Shown: positions 46,586 to 58,892 of the stretch, one piece after another
How the letters are laid out: the number at the start of each line of letters is the position of its first letter
Position numbering within the stretch: position 1 is the first letter of the stretch
Notes under the pieces: model-generated
What the model was told of the DNA's origin: nothing
Databases searched by the model: none
The model's input: only the letters and a program-made list of their open reading frames with translations
Translations under genes and position numbers: made by a program
Origin: Lantana camara
Lineage: Eukaryota; Streptophyta; Magnoliopsida; Lamiales; Verbenaceae
Reading direction: 5' to 3'
Length of the DNA stretch: 64,000 nt
NCBI GenBank assembly: GCA_037501455.1
Contig: CM074860.1
Coordinates: 47,502,501-47,566,500 of the forward strand

Positions 46586-49500
46586 AACTGGCAAAAAGTG
46601 CGCTGACTTGGTCAATCGATCAATGATCACCCAGATACTATCTTGTCCTCCTCTGACTTTGGGTAATCCAGTGACAAAATCCATCGTGATTTGCTCCCAC
46701 TTCCAAGTCGGAATCGGTAATGGTTGCAACTTCCCACTCGGCTTCTGGTGCTCAGCTTTAACTTTCTGACAAGTTAAGCACTTCTTGACATAGTTGGCTA
46801 TGTCTCTCTTCATTCCGTTCCACCAGAAATGCGTCTTAACATCTTGATACATCTTAGTGCCTCCGGGATGTATCGTGTACTTAGTCTTATGCGCTTCATC
46901 GAGAATCTCTTTCCTCAAAACAGTTGGTACGCATACTCGACCTTTGTACCTCAATATTCCATGTTCATCAACCCTGAACTTAGTCTCATCATCTTTCTCC
47001 TTAGATTCGAGACATTTCTTAATCCACTCGTCGTTCTTCTGAGCTTCCAACACTTGTTCTTTCAATGGTGATATCATCACAACGTTCGCAATTCGAGCTT
47101 TAGTTATCACCTCGATTCTTTCTCTTTGATCAACCTCGGGATTGGCAGAAATCTGTGCCAAACGAACTTTCCTGCTTAGTGCATCGGCTACAACATTCGC
47201 CTTTCCTGGATGGTATTGAATAATGCAATCGTAGTCCTCCAGAAATTCCATCCATCTCCTCTGTCGCATATTCAACTCCTTCTGAGTGAATAGATATCGC
47301 AGGCTCTTATGATCAGTAAAGATCTCAAACGTAACTCCATACAGGTAATGTCTCCATTTCCCAAGGGCAAAAACTATCGCGGCTAACTCCAAATCATGTG
47401 TCGGGTAGTTGACTTCATGCGTTTTGAGTTTCCTTGATGCATACGCAATCACCTTCCCATTCTGCATCAAAACTCCTCCTAGTCCTTCTTTCGAAGCATC
47501 GGTGTAAACTGTGTATCCTTCTTTTCCTTCTGGTAACGCTAACACGGGTGCAGTTGTTAGCATCTCCTTCAACCTTTGAAAACTTTGCTCACACTTCTCC
47601 GTCCATTCAAACTTCCCTTCTTTCTTTGTCAACTTAGTGAGAGGTGTAGCTATCTTCGAGAAATCTTGGACAAACCTTCGGTAGTAACCAGCTAATCCCA
47701 GAAAACTCCTCACTTCTGAAGGATTCTTCGGTGACTTCCAATCCATGATCGTCTCGATCTTCGAGGGATCTACTTCGATTCCAGATCCTGATATGATGTG
47801 TCCGAGAAATGTAACTCTCTCAAGCCAGAATTCGCATTTACTGAACTTTGCATATAGCTTGTGATCCAGCAAAGTGCGTAACACGATTCGAAGATGCTCA
47901 GCATGTTCCTCCGGTGTCTTCGAAAATACCAAAATATCGTCGATGAAGATCACTACAAACTTGTCAAGAAACGGCTTGAATATACGGTGCATCATATCCA
48001 TGAATGCAGCTGGTGCGTTTGTCAAACCAAACGGCATTACTACAAACACATAATGTCCGTATCGGCTATTGAAAGCAGTCTTCGGAATATCTGCTTCCAT
48101 GATCTTCAACTGATAATACCCTTGTCTAAGATCTAACTTGGAGTAGACCTTCGATCCTTGAAGTGTATCGAACAGCTCTTCAATATGAGGGAGAGGATAC
48201 TTATTCTTGATGGTCATCCTGTTCAGCTCCCGATAGTCAATGCATAAACGCAATGATTCATCTTTCTTCTTAACGAAAAGCACAGGTGCTCCCCACGGTG
48301 ATGTGCTCGGTCGAACATATCCAGACTCAATCAGTTCGTCCAATTGCTTTCTCAGTTCATCTAATTCAGCTGGTGCCATTCTGTACGGTGTCTTTGAATA
48401 CGGCTCAGCTCCTGATATCGTCTCGATCGTAAACTCCAACTCTCGGTCAGGAGGTAACGAATCTAAATGCTCAGGAAACACATCTAGGAACTCGTTCACC
48501 ACTTCCACTTCTTCGATCTTAAGTTGATCTTTCGGTCTATTCAAAAGATAAGCCACAATTCCACTAGCTCCTTTCTGAATCAACTTCTTAGCTTCCATCG
48601 AAGAAATCACTGATAACTTCTCAACTTTCCCTTCTGATGTCCCACTTTCATCTTCTTCCAAGATGATCTCTTTCTTGTAACAATCCAGCTTAGCTCGGTA
48701 CTTAGACAACCAATCCATACCAAGTATAACCTCGTATCTTGTCATCGGTAACTCAATAAGATCCGTCGGGTAACAACGGGTACCAATACATATAGGGCAG
48801 CGTTTATATACTTGATCCGTAACAAGGCAAGTTCCCAAAGGAGAACTCACTTCAAATTTATATGGCAAGTATTCAAGCGGAAACTGTAAATGCGCACATA
48901 ATTCAGAAGCAACAAAAGAATGCGTGGCACCAGGGTCATACAAGACCTTAACTGGCGTGTTAAGAATGTGCACAATACCTTCCACAACAGACGAAGGGTC
49001 AACCTCCTCCTTACCATCCAAAGCATAAGCTCTGCCTCTGACCACCGGTTTGTTCGTCGTACCCACCACTGCTTTTCCTTTATCCTGGACCCCAAATCTC
49101 CTGATCTTGTGCGGGCAACTATCCATCTGGTGCTCAGGGGAACCACACGCGAAACACTGTCCAGCTTTCTTGCGACAGTTCTCCTCAGTGTGTCCCGTTC
49201 GGCGACAATATCGACAAACAATTTCCTCTGGACCTGGCTGAGGTGCTCTCTGCTGTTGTGGCGCCTTCTGATACTGCTGTGGCGCTTTCTGCTTCTGTGC
49301 TTGCTGTTTCGGTGGAGCATTCTGCTGCTGACGCTGTGGTGTTACCATTGGCCTCTTTCCCGTTCCTTGGGGAAAAGATCCGGATGGTCGCTTATTCCCT
49401 TGATAAGGCTTAGGGTTAGAAGGTCCTTGACGGGCAGTAGTTATCTTGATCTCCTTGTGTGCAGCTTCAACCCTTAGCGCTCTATCAACAGCCTGGTTGT

Positions 49501-50155
49501 AGGTCTCAATAACCAAAGAAGCAAGTGCCAACCGAATTTCAGGCTTCAGTCCATCGATAAACCTCTTCGTCTTGCGACGCTCATCATTCAGAATATGAGG
49601 CGCATACTTGATCAGCCTCACAAACCTAGCTTCATACTCCATCACATTCATAGTTCCCTGAACCAGACTCATAAACTCAGCCTCTCGTGCATCACGAGTC
49701 ACTTGAGGCATATACTTCTGCTGAAACTCTCTGATAAACTCATCCCAACTTCCTTCAACGTTATTCTCATTCCACATATGCTGAACGTGCTTCCACCAAT
49801 TGTATGCAGCTCCTTCCATAAGAAAAGTAGCATACCGAACTCGTTCACGATCCTCTGGGTAGATCTCCATAGCCTCGAAAATTTTCTCAAGACTGGTAAT
49901 CCAATTCTCAGCCTTTATGTCGTTCGGTTCTCCATAGAACTTAGGTGGATTCATCCTCAGAAACTTCTCCAATGACCTTTCATTAGGAGGATTATCTCTC
50001 GGTGCACAAGCCCTCATAAATTGTCGTAGCACATCCCTTAATTCCGGAGTTCTTTCTCTTTCAGGGGGTGGCGTGACATCTCTTTGGGGTGGCGTGATCT
50101 CTCTTTGGGGTGGCAGTGGTGGTACACGATTCCGGGGTGCTCTTCTCGGTGGCAT

Positions 50156-50979
50156 ATTTTTACTGAATTCACAAGCATTCAGATACATATATTCGATGCA
50201 TGACATATAATGATTCACAGAATCCGTAACCACGTATTCACATTCTCACGTAGTCACACATAAGTATGAGAACAACACATTCCCATAACAACATGTCAGC
50301 AAAGATTCAAGATCTCCAAACATATCATATAATCAGAAACAATTGTCAGACAACATGAAAACAGAAGCTCGGGCAACATATCAACATATCAGAAACATGT
50401 ATAACATATCCCAAAACATGATCAACATGTAAAACGGGAACAGAACGTATACTGTCATATCAACAAGAACTGTGACATGATCAGAAGCATGATCAACATA
50501 TCCAGAAGCGTATTCAACATATCAAGAACAATAGCATGCTAACAATAAATGAAATGGCATGATCCTATCAACGGTCCTAATGGTATCTTGAAGCAACTCT
50601 AAGACTCATGCAATGACAGTTATGGAAAGCAGTAAACAGATATCCAACATAAAGCCGAAAGTGTTATAACTGTGCAAGGTTTGGTAAAATTTACTACAGG
50701 CCACATGTTAACAGTATTAATTCAAAATGGGGAAGACCCGATACTATCGAGTTGACTCCCTTACAGGCCTTACCAATCCGTCCAACCCTGCTGACAATAA
50801 CCTAGTAGGTACCAAGTCATCTGAACCGTCATCCGTGGTGCCAAAAGTCGGGGATCATCTACCAGAGCTATACATCCCCTCATCCAAAAGTCAGTCCTGA
50901 ACTGTCCCGGCTATACGTCCGCCATCGATAGATAGATATATATGCATCAGTACTATATACAGAAATCTCCCATCAGCCA
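50156..50979 (-). other. Spacer between extra ORF and gag in E
   Basis: 824 bp with no open frame worth reporting. AACATATC-type words recur about six times between 50280 and 50545. It may hold a packaging signal or an internal translation start for gag, but nothing specific is visible. Confidence 0.5.
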
Positions 50980-51660
50980 TCAACCCTGATAACTGTGATC
51001 CAAAGAACCCCTGGTGGTGTCATCAGAAACGGCAACGACCTCACCCTGTCCGTGTCCTGCTGGATCATCTCCGCCATCATCATCATCATCAGATCCTCCA
51101 TCGCCTCCATCAGACTGCTCCTGCATAGGCTCGGGCTCCTGAGAAGCCTGACTGACATCCTGACCCTCGACCTCCTCAACTGCCTGCTCATCGGATAAGT
51201 GATAGGTATCATACAGGCGAGCTCTCACGCGGGCACGGTAGTGCTGGTGACGCTCCATAGAGGTGTCGCGATCAATAGTCATCTGCATAAGATCTGCCTC
51301 CAGCTCAGCAATACGAGCAGCCCTCTGATCAGCAATATGAGTCATCTCTGCAGCATGCTCACGAGCGATGTCCCTATCAATCTGGTACTGCAGTGACTGA
51401 TCCTGATAGCGCAGAGACTCCAACCTGACCTCACGGGTCCTCTGATACTCCTGAAAGTAACCATCTCTCTCAGACTCGAGATAGTGCACAACTCTGTTAG
51501 GATAGGAATACCCAGGTCTGCCACTGTTCCTAGACCTGCGCCAAGTGTAGAAACGAGTGCCTCCACGGCGAGAAACTGCCACAGTACGCGGGGTCTCAAA
51601 CTGCTCAAAGAAAGCCTCATCCATCTGCTGATTAGGATCCTGGTGTGGCTGAACTGCCAT
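50980..51660 (-). CDS. Extra ORF in the E leader: helical protein with acidic tail, unknown function
   Basis: 226 codons from MAVQPHQDPNQQ, in gag-pol sense, starting about 170 nt after the primer site. Upstream ATGs extend the open frame to 51795, but the added residues are hydrophobic and Cys-rich and look like non-coding leader. Visible regions: basic patch about 31-48 (RRGGTRFYTWRRSRN); long charged helix about 62-150, probably coiled coil; acidic, Asp/Gly/Glu-rich tail about 156-203. There is no zinc knuckle, protease fold, membrane segment or signal peptide. It is not a duplicated gag. A, B, C and D leaders lack it. Extra ORFs are known in other plant LTR elements (for example ORF1 of Ogre/Tat), but I do not recognise this one. 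It could be a nucleic-acid or gag-binding accessory protein, or captured host sequence. Confidence 0.65.
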   Translation of the reverse strand: MAVQPHQDPNQQMDEAFFEQFETPRTVAVSRRGGTRFYTWRRSRNSGRPGYSYPNRVVHYLESERDGYFQEYQRTREVRLESLRYQDQSLQYQIDRDIAREHAAEMTHIADQRAARIAELEADLMQMTIDRDTSMERHQHYRARVRARLYDTYHLSDEQAVEEVEGQDVSQASQEPEPMQEQSDGGDGGSDDDDDGGDDPAGHGQGEVVAVSDDTTRGSLDHSYQG

Positions 51661-51827
51661 AGCTATACAGAAGATACCACAGATATGAAATCCAGATAAC
51701 AGAACCATGTAATCCCCAAATATCCTGTCTCGATGCAATATGAGAATGATCCTGGATGCAATGCGTGAACAATCCATGATGCAACATAAGAGCAATCTAG
51801 GTTAAGTCTCTTCTTACTTAACCCGAT

Positions 51828-51839
51828 GCTCTGATACCA
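51828..51839 (-). other. Primer-binding site of E
   Basis: GCTCTGATACCA (plus strand) lies nine bases from the 5' LTR end at 51849. Confidence 0.92.
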
Positions 51840-52714
51840 CCTCAAGGCTGTAACGCCCCCACCCGTACCAGAACAAGAGGAGAGCGGCGTCTCAACCCCC
51901 GCACTGAAGCACCCCTCAAGTAATGGTGTGAGTCATCACTCAAGAAATACTCCAGCGAACGGCTGTCTATCAGAACTATACATGTACAACGATGTGGCTA
52001 TGCAGCGGAAAATCAGAGTATTTTAAAACTTTTCAAAACATGTGCGTGATGGCATGTAACAAGCAAGAACATATTGATCGTGTAAGAGAGACTCGGCATA
52101 TCAGAACATATAACAGATGAACATATAAGTACCGATACAACAGAGTTCAAATATCGGTAACAGAGTAGCCGAAAGAGTATAACAAAGATACTCAAGTATT
52201 CAGAAACATATACAGAAGTATAAAGTGATGCAGCCATAAAACATATGCAGGACACAAAAGAGGAAGTAATACTAAGTCCTGACAGAAACAAAAATGACAA
52301 TCTAGAGCTTCAAGATACCTCTAGACTGCGGCTGCAAGACCTGAAACCACGAGGCAAGAAAACGGGAGAGGTATTAGTCAAAAGGACTAAGTGAGGGAAT
52401 ACTTTAAAGAAAGTACTGAATTAAAGAACTTGAAGTAAAGTTCGAAAGTGTTAAATGCAATGCTTTAATGAAGAACTTGAAACAAGTTCGATTGATAAAA
52501 CTCTTTGAATGCGATGCTGTAAAAGAATGCACGTTATAAAACATTTTCATGAATGCTATCACACGCGCACACATATGCTGTTGATGGTTCATAGTTCTTT
52601 CATAAAACGGGATAAGGGTAAAGTGAACTTTTCCAGATATGAACCATCCTTTATGAAACATAATTTTGCCCGCAAGCTAGGCTTCTCCATCCTTACTCCA
52701 GAAAACATGATTCG

Positions 52715-52873
52715 GTAGAGTGTCGGACCAGGATCGACAATAATTCCACGTATAGTAGAGTATCGGACCAGGATCAACAATAACCCCACATAAAGTAGAG
52801 CATTGGACCAAGGTCAACAACAACTCGGTACACAGTAGACTATTGGACCAAGGTCAACAACAACTCTTACCAA
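52715..52873. repeat. 40-bp tandem repeat, four units, E 5' LTR
   Basis: Second copy of the array at 42302-42460, downstream of the TATA box in element sense, so expected to be transcribed as part of the leader. Confidence 0.9.
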
Positions 52874-54910
52874 CACATACAAACATGCACCATCCTCCAC
52901 CGGTTGTCACTTCGGGTAGCTAGCCCTAGGCGACCTGTAAACATGTAATGGGAACAGATTTGCTGTCCGTTCCCAGACAAATTGTCCTGACTTAACAAAC
53001 CTCCTGTTAAAAGTCGGTGTCAATAGTCTAAGTGTGGCGGCCGGTATTGGTGATGTCGTTGGCGCTCACCTCCCTAACATCACCTCCACACATAACCGCC
53101 GGGCCCAAACTGTAAACTGTATGCTTGCATTTAAGATTAGCAGTGACCAGAGTAACACTCCAGTATACTAACTTATAACATGTGAAACTGTAACTGTAAC
53201 ATATGATGCTGTTTGTAAAACATATGATTCTGTCTGAAAACATGTGAAACTGTCTGTAAACTGTACTTTGAAAACATATGCAAAACATGTAACTGTCTTT
53301 GAACAAGAATGCAGAACTTTGGAAAACATGTACTGTTGATCAAGGTATACTATTAAAGTATGAATGATCCTTTCAAGAGAATGTCCCGATAAAAGGGAGT
53401 AGTTCAAAACAAGGTTTAGCTTTGAATTTCAAAACATATGATACGATAGTATAATCGTGGTTCCAGTTGGAAAACATTTATAACTTCACCTCACCTAATA
53501 GTAACAAAGGTAGGTAGACAGATTATGCGGTGCCCTGGGGATCCCAGTGCTCAACTTTAACTCCTGTAGGTGGTGTACTAGAGTGAGCTTAACAACTAAG
53601 ACCCACTACTAACCAAGATGCATATGAAATGCATGAAACAATGAACAAGGAACATGTAAAGAACATGTAACACAAGAGAGTAATACCATTTAAGGTATTC
53701 AAGAAAGGTAACACACAAAGGAATACGTCAAAGTGAGTTACTCTTAACGTTAGACTATGATCTTACTATAACCGAGTAAGCTTTAGTCAAATTATGAATC
53801 CTATCGCAAACCTTAGGTTAAGAAACAAGTCCACGAAAGAAAACACATTTTGAAAACACATTTTAGACCCTGGATATGGAAACCCTAGGTGCAAATGTCT
53901 ATTAGGAAAGCACAAGTTTTAATTCATTTTTACTATTCAAAAGCACTATTCAAAAGTACTATTCAAGATTACTATTCACAGGTTACTATTCACATGTCGG
54001 GTCAAAGGGTCGGGTCAAACCCTTACTATACACACACCCACACACACACGGTACACATACACACCATGCACGAACACACACACACACACGGCATGCACAC
54101 ACACACACACCCTAATCAAATTATGATCTTGATTATAACCTATAGTTTCAAGTTCATGTTAATATAATCAAGTGTGATCTAGGTTAAAGGTATAACCTAT
54201 AGTTAAGAGATCCAATTAAGGCATAAGATCAAGTTATGAAACACTATTCTATCTTAGGTTATAACATGTGACACTATTAAAGTGTACAACATGATCAAGG
54301 CACTAATCCATTAATCCAAATCATATCATAAACTCAATTCATAATCAAGAGTCATATAACAATGTGACAACATGTCACAACATATATCATACCATACCAT
54401 ATCACATATCATGAACCTTTATTCATGTAACATGTAACAATTGAATTCCATATCAACATGTAACAAGTTGTAACATAATAAATTGTAACTCACTATTCCA
54501 TTAGCAAACATGTATGAACATAATTTAAATTCCATAATCATGCATCAATTCTCATAATATAACAATCATATCACATGATCAAAGCATATACTAGAGCAAT
54601 TGATAACATATTCATGCATATACTAAACAATTAAAACATATAAACAACTATTGAAACATATCATAAAAACTATATAATAAATGCATAAAATAAAATCCTA
54701 TATGGCTTAGGGAAGACCCTAAGACCCAACCTAAACATAATATAAACATACCATAACATAAAAACATAAACTAAACTAACATAACATAAAAACAAAACAA
54801 ACTAACCTAGCTACAAGGGGGGGTGGCCGACGGCAATGAGGGGGAGAGGGAGAGAAGAAAGGGTGTTGTTAACACAACTTTGAGCAAGGAATGCAATGCC
54901 TCTTGGCCTC

Positions 54911-54918
54911 TATTTATA
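54911..54918 (-). promoter_or_regulatory. TATA box of the E promoter
   Basis: Minus strand GCTATAAATAGAGGCC, a near-ideal plant TATA box about 1.07 kb into the LTR. The start site should be about 30 nt further on (near 54880), leaving about 3 kb of R plus U5. Confidence 0.7.
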
Positions 54919-55990
54919 GCTGAAGATAAGCCCCTCACCTTGGAAATAAAATGTGGAGAAGGGTAGGAGAGCAAAATGAGATAGATTCTCTTGGAAGCTT
55001 TAGGCATGTTGAAGCTAAAATGGGACTGCTGGGGGTATTTCTGTAATTTCGTCCCCCATGGCTCAAGGATAAGTGGCTGGAAGTTTAACCATTCCGACGG
55101 CAAGAAAATTAGCTTCGAAACGCATATTCATTCGTCGAAATCGGATTTACCGTTTGAAAGATACATTCGTTTTAGTGAATAAAAGTTTTGAGCTCGAAAC
55201 TCGACATGAGTGAAAAACGACTTTCTAAAATGATTTTCAAGTCCGGATTGCTTCTAAAATTCAAGAAATAAATCGAGAAGCGTTTTGAGTCCAAAATCGA
55301 CTATAAAACGTTTTACCGTTAAAAAGTTGAAAACGTAGGATGAATAGTGAATTCTCACGTACGAACGTACGCTTCAATTTTTCAAACTAGGACTTGAATC
55401 AAGAGTTGTAAAACATCTCAAAAATCTTGAAATAGCTCAAGTAGTGCAAATCCGAAGAGAAAACATTTTCCGAATGAAAACCGTTCGTAAAAGGAATAGT
55501 AAACTAGGGTTTTCAAAAACGTTTTCAATAAAACAAAGTTCCGGAATGGATTTCCAAGCCAAGAATGATTTCAAAAGACTCGTCTCGACTCAAGGATCGA
55601 TTCGACTGTAACTTGGGTAGAAAAAGGTATCAGAATCAAAAGATCATTTTCTGATGAATAGTAACTTTGGTCGGTAAGTTCCAAAAATACCCTTATGGCT
55701 CAAGAAAGACTTTCTGAGTTCGGGAAACAAGTTCAAACGATTGGGAAACATGTGTGATGAACCTCTAGGGTTCGAGTAACAATATGAACAAGGTAGGCTC
55801 GGGTTATGAATAGTAAACTGAATCAAAGGTCAAGAATTCCCCCTTAAAACATGTCAGAACATATACGAGCACCAAGTTCATGTAAGAATGCAATGCATGA
55901 TGATTCAAAAAGTTGGATCACGGTCTATAAACGCTTTACCAATGCCCTTAACTTACTGTTTTCATCCAGGCCCTGTTTTGGGCTGTTACA

Positions 55991-56185
55991 AGTTTCAAGG
56001 TACGAGTTGAATAGAGGAAATAATTAAATCTACGATCATTTAATTAAAGTGTAACACCTAAAAGCACATAAGTCACATAAAATGTAATGCATGAAGAGAA
56101 TAAATAAGGACCGAGATTATAAGTGCTTCTTGAATAACCCCTTTACTTTACCTTTTCCAACTCGGCCCAGGTTAGGGTTGTTACA
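55991..56185 (-). mobile_element. Element D 5' LTR, outer end
   Basis: After the duplicated AGTTT the D LTR resumes and ends GGTTAGGGTTGTTACA at 56185, followed by the CCTCT duplication and C pol sequence. Confidence 0.88.
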
Positions 56186-56190
56186 CCTCT

Positions 56191-56300
56191 CACTCTAGGA
56201 AGACCCGTAACGAAATCCATCGCCACTTGTTGCCATTTCCATTCTGGAATAGGTAATGGTTGAAGTAGCCCCGATGGCTTCTGATGCTCTACCTTCACAA
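56191..56300 (-). pseudogene. pol: Element C integrase segment between the pol deletion and D
   Basis: Minus strand encodes [20 protein letters not shown], a DFVTGLPRV segment and related residues, the region just after the integrase zinc finger. It joins directly to 36974 once D is removed. On its other side it abuts RT sequence at about 56300-56304, with a frame change. Confidence 0.85.
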
Positions 56301-58700
56301 CCTAGCATTCTTCGGACTCTGCCACTGAATAACCGTCTCGATCTTCGAAGGATCCACTTCCAAACCCTTACTTAAGACGATATGACCTAGAAAAGCAACC
56401 CGGTCAATCCAAAACTCACACTTACTAAACTTCGCATACAACTGGTGCTCTCTCAACGTCTCCAATACCAATCTGAGATGCCTAGCATGATCTTCTGGAG
56501 TCTTCGAATACATAAGAATGTCATCAATGAAGATTACTACGAATTTATCCAAATAAGGCCGGAAAATCCGATTCATCATATCCATGAATGCTGCAGGGGC
56601 ATTTGTCAAACCAAAAGGCATCACTACGAACTCGTAATGCCCATACAGGGTATTAAATCCTATCTTTGGTATATCCTCTTCCCGGATTTTCAACTGGTAG
56701 TAACCTTGCCTTAGATCCAATTTCGAATAGACCCCCGAACTTTGCAACATATCAAATAAATCCTCGATGTGGGGCAACCGGTACTTATTCTTGATAGTCA
56801 TCCGATTAAGCTCCTGATAATCTATACACATCCTCAACGATCCATCTCTCTTCTTGACAAAGAGAACCGGAGCACCCTACGGAGATGAACTCGGTCGAAT
56901 ATATCCAATCTTGAGTAATTCCTCGAGTTGAATCTTCAACTCCTTCAACTCTGCCGGAGCCATTCTATAAGGAGTCTTAGAATACGGTTCTGATCCCGGA
57001 TACAAATCAATAACAAACTCAATCTCCCGATCCAGCGGTAGAGAACCCAAATTTTCTGGAAATACGTCGAGATATTCCTTTACCACGACCGTCTTCTCAA
57101 AACTTGATTGATCCTTTGGTTTATTAAGGAGATAGGCAATAAATCCCGTGGCTCCATCCTTTACCAACTTGTGAGCTTCCATAAACGATAAGAGTGGTAC
57201 ATTCTTCGACCCAACTTCTCCAATTAACTCTTTTCCCAACTTAATCTTCTTCTTAAAACAATCAACTTCGGCCCGATGTCGGTATAACCAATCCATCCCG
57301 AAGGTTACCCCACACTTCTTCATAGGCATCAGGATGAAATCTGCCGGATAATCTTTCCCTTCTATCAAAACCAAACAACCCCTGACAACCCGATCCGTCT
57401 GCAAACTTCCTCCAAGAGGAGAACTCACATAATAGGAAGAATTGGAACAAGTAACAGGTAGGCACAGAGAGGCACATAAATCACAAGACATAAAAGTATG
57501 CGTGGCACCCGAATCGAATAATGTATGAATGCTCGTGTTATGAATGGAAACGGTACCTTCCACCACGGCGTTTGGATCAGCTTCCACTTTCCGCTCCTCA
57601 CCCTCAAGGGCATAAGCTCGTGCCTGAACCATCGGTCTCGGAGTCCCAGCTTGATACCCTGGAGTCTTGTCCGGGCATGCCAAAGCCATATGATCTCCCT
57701 TCCCACAAATCAAACACAACTTCAATCTTTTTCGACAATTGTTATAAGAATGGGTTGGCCATCTACAATAAGTATACGGTGGCTGATCGTTGCGAGATCC
57801 CTTGGGAGCCGGTGGAGCCTGAGGTGCTCGTGGAATGGGTGCAATCTGACCTCCTACTCTAGGCTTCTTGAAAGGTCCTTTTGGTGGTGGAGTTGGTAAA
57901 TTCATCGCCCTCTTTCCTTTGTTAAATCCCGAGCCGAATCCTTACCCTTGTCCTTGACGATAAACTGGCCTCCTAGCATTCACGGAATCTTCAACCTTTA
58001 AGGCTTTCGAAGTAGTCTTCGCCCAAGTACTTGTGTTAACTGCCTCAAGAGCTGCCTGGATATCCGGTCGAAGCCCGTGAACAAACTGCATAGCTTTATG
58101 AAAGTCATCGCTCGCTATATTTGGCGCATAACGGGATAACCTCTCATACTCTGATATATATTCAGCCACAGACCTCGATCCCTGCTTCAATTCGGTGAAT
58201 TCTCTCAATCTTCGAGTACGGGATGAAGGAGGAATGAATTTATTCTTAAACTCTCTTGTAAAGACTTCCCAATTGATCTCTTCTCCAGCTGCTTCCAAGA
58301 CTATCCGTGCGCTTTCCCACCAAGAGTAGGCTTCCCCTTGTATCAAAGTGATGGTGCATCGAGCCTTCTCTCGGGACTTACATGGAATGAACTCCCATAT
58401 CCTCTCGACTTCTTTCAACCACATTTCCGCCTGCATATCATTTTCCTTGAAAAAGTTGGGAGGTCTTTGATTCTGAAACTCCCTAAGTATAACCGAAATC
58501 GGTGCCTCGGGCGGTACAGCAGGTGCAGGTGGTGCTGGAGGTGCCGGTGGTACATAATCTCGTAGCCTTTGATCTATGATGTTGATAACCGAATTAACAA
58601 AGGCCTCTGCGGGCGGTGGTTGTGGAGGTGGGGGTGTAGGAGTACGATCACGATGATGACGTCGTCCTGGAGATCTATCACGGTGTCTACGTGGAGGCAT
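56301..58700 (-). pseudogene. gag-pol: Element C gag, protease and RT (broken)
   Basis: Start MPPRRHRDRSPG at 58700, about 190 bp after the primer site. Order: Arg/His-rich and proline-rich N-terminus; capsid (ISVILREFQNQRPP, YSWWES, RLSRYAPNI); a degenerate first zinc knuckle and intact second knuckle (CLICGKGDHMALAC); protease DSGATHTF (about 57494-57517); RT with CIDYQELN and catalytic FIDD (56520-56531). In-frame stops are TAA 57942-57944 and TAG 56877-56879 (Trp of SPWGAP in relatives). The frame is otherwise kept to about 56301, where RT thumb, RNase H and the integrase zinc finger (about 330 codons by comparison with E) are deleted. Close to A in gag. Confidence 0.9.
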
Positions 58701-58892
58701 CCTGTCAACAAACACTGAGAATGCGTGCTAGGTTTAGTTCATGCATGGTAATGCAATTAATTCAATCAAAATTCGAAATTGAAATCAACTAAGCACAAAA
58801 GAGATGCATATGCAACACATTATCGATTAGTTCCTAAGCCGAACAACCTAGACTGACCCACACGACACGAGAGCCCGGGTTTTGCAAACCTA

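Larger units (their letters stand above)
45512..50155 (-). pseudogene. gag-pol: Element E gag-pol polyprotein, intact except one TAG
   Basis: One frame of 1,547 codon positions from [10 protein letters not shown]. Residues: capsid about 45-235; two CCHC knuckles 314-327 and 334-347; protease DPGATHSF 407-414; RT with CIDYREL 638-644 and catalytic FIDD 737-740; RNase H YTDAS 884-888; integrase zinc finger H1089, H1096, C1126, C1129; catalytic D1159, D1220 and E1256 (D-35-E spacing kept); GPY/F near 1400; chromodomain about 1456-1509. Codon 1191 is TAG (46583-46585), inside the integrase core between FLPV and MTDKV. All catalytic residues are present. The frame ends at 45512, inside the 3' LTR. 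An open stretch of 26 codons precedes the chosen start, but MPPRR matches the start in C. It is labelled a pseudogene only because of the TAG. Confidence 0.93.
41436..55990 (-). mobile_element. Element E: young, nearly intact Tekay chromovirus with an extra ORF
   Basis: 14,555 bp, TSD AGTTT (41431-41435 and 55991-55995). The two LTRs are 4,142 bp each and differ at about ten positions by eye. Order in element sense: 5' LTR 55990-51849, PBS, extra ORF 51660-50980, gag-pol 50155-45512, PPT, 3' LTR 45577-41436. The only lesion seen in gag-pol is one TAG. It is inserted in the 5' LTR of D, which is inside C, which is inside B, so E is the innermost and youngest layer. Confidence 0.95.
51849..55990 (-). 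mobile_element. Element E 5' LTR
   Basis: 4,142 bp, the same length as the 3' LTR. Differences noted by eye include GTC/GCC near 52378, C/T in AAAACGGG, T/C in AGATTTGC, CCCT/CCCG, one in the CA tract, two in TTATTCATG and three others. It drives transcription from the TATA box at 54911-54918. Confidence 0.95.
36975..56185 (-). mobile_element. Element D: internally deleted Tekay chromovirus holding E
   Basis: D is flanked by CCTCT at 36970-36974 and 56186-56190. Read right to left: 5' LTR (56185-55996 and 41435-38105, split by E), PBS, gag start, then a deletion joining mid-gag to the last 238 bp of the 3' LTR (37212-36975). All of pol and most of the 3' LTR are gone. LTR ends are TGTAACAACCC... 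and ...GGGGCGCTACA. Its gag is closer to that of E than to those of A and C. Confidence 0.9.

Noticed and set aside
48847..49477. Long frames on both strands over E gag (157 and 185 codons)
   Set aside because: They overlap the gag zinc-knuckle region in other registers and have no domain; they are shadows of gag-pol.
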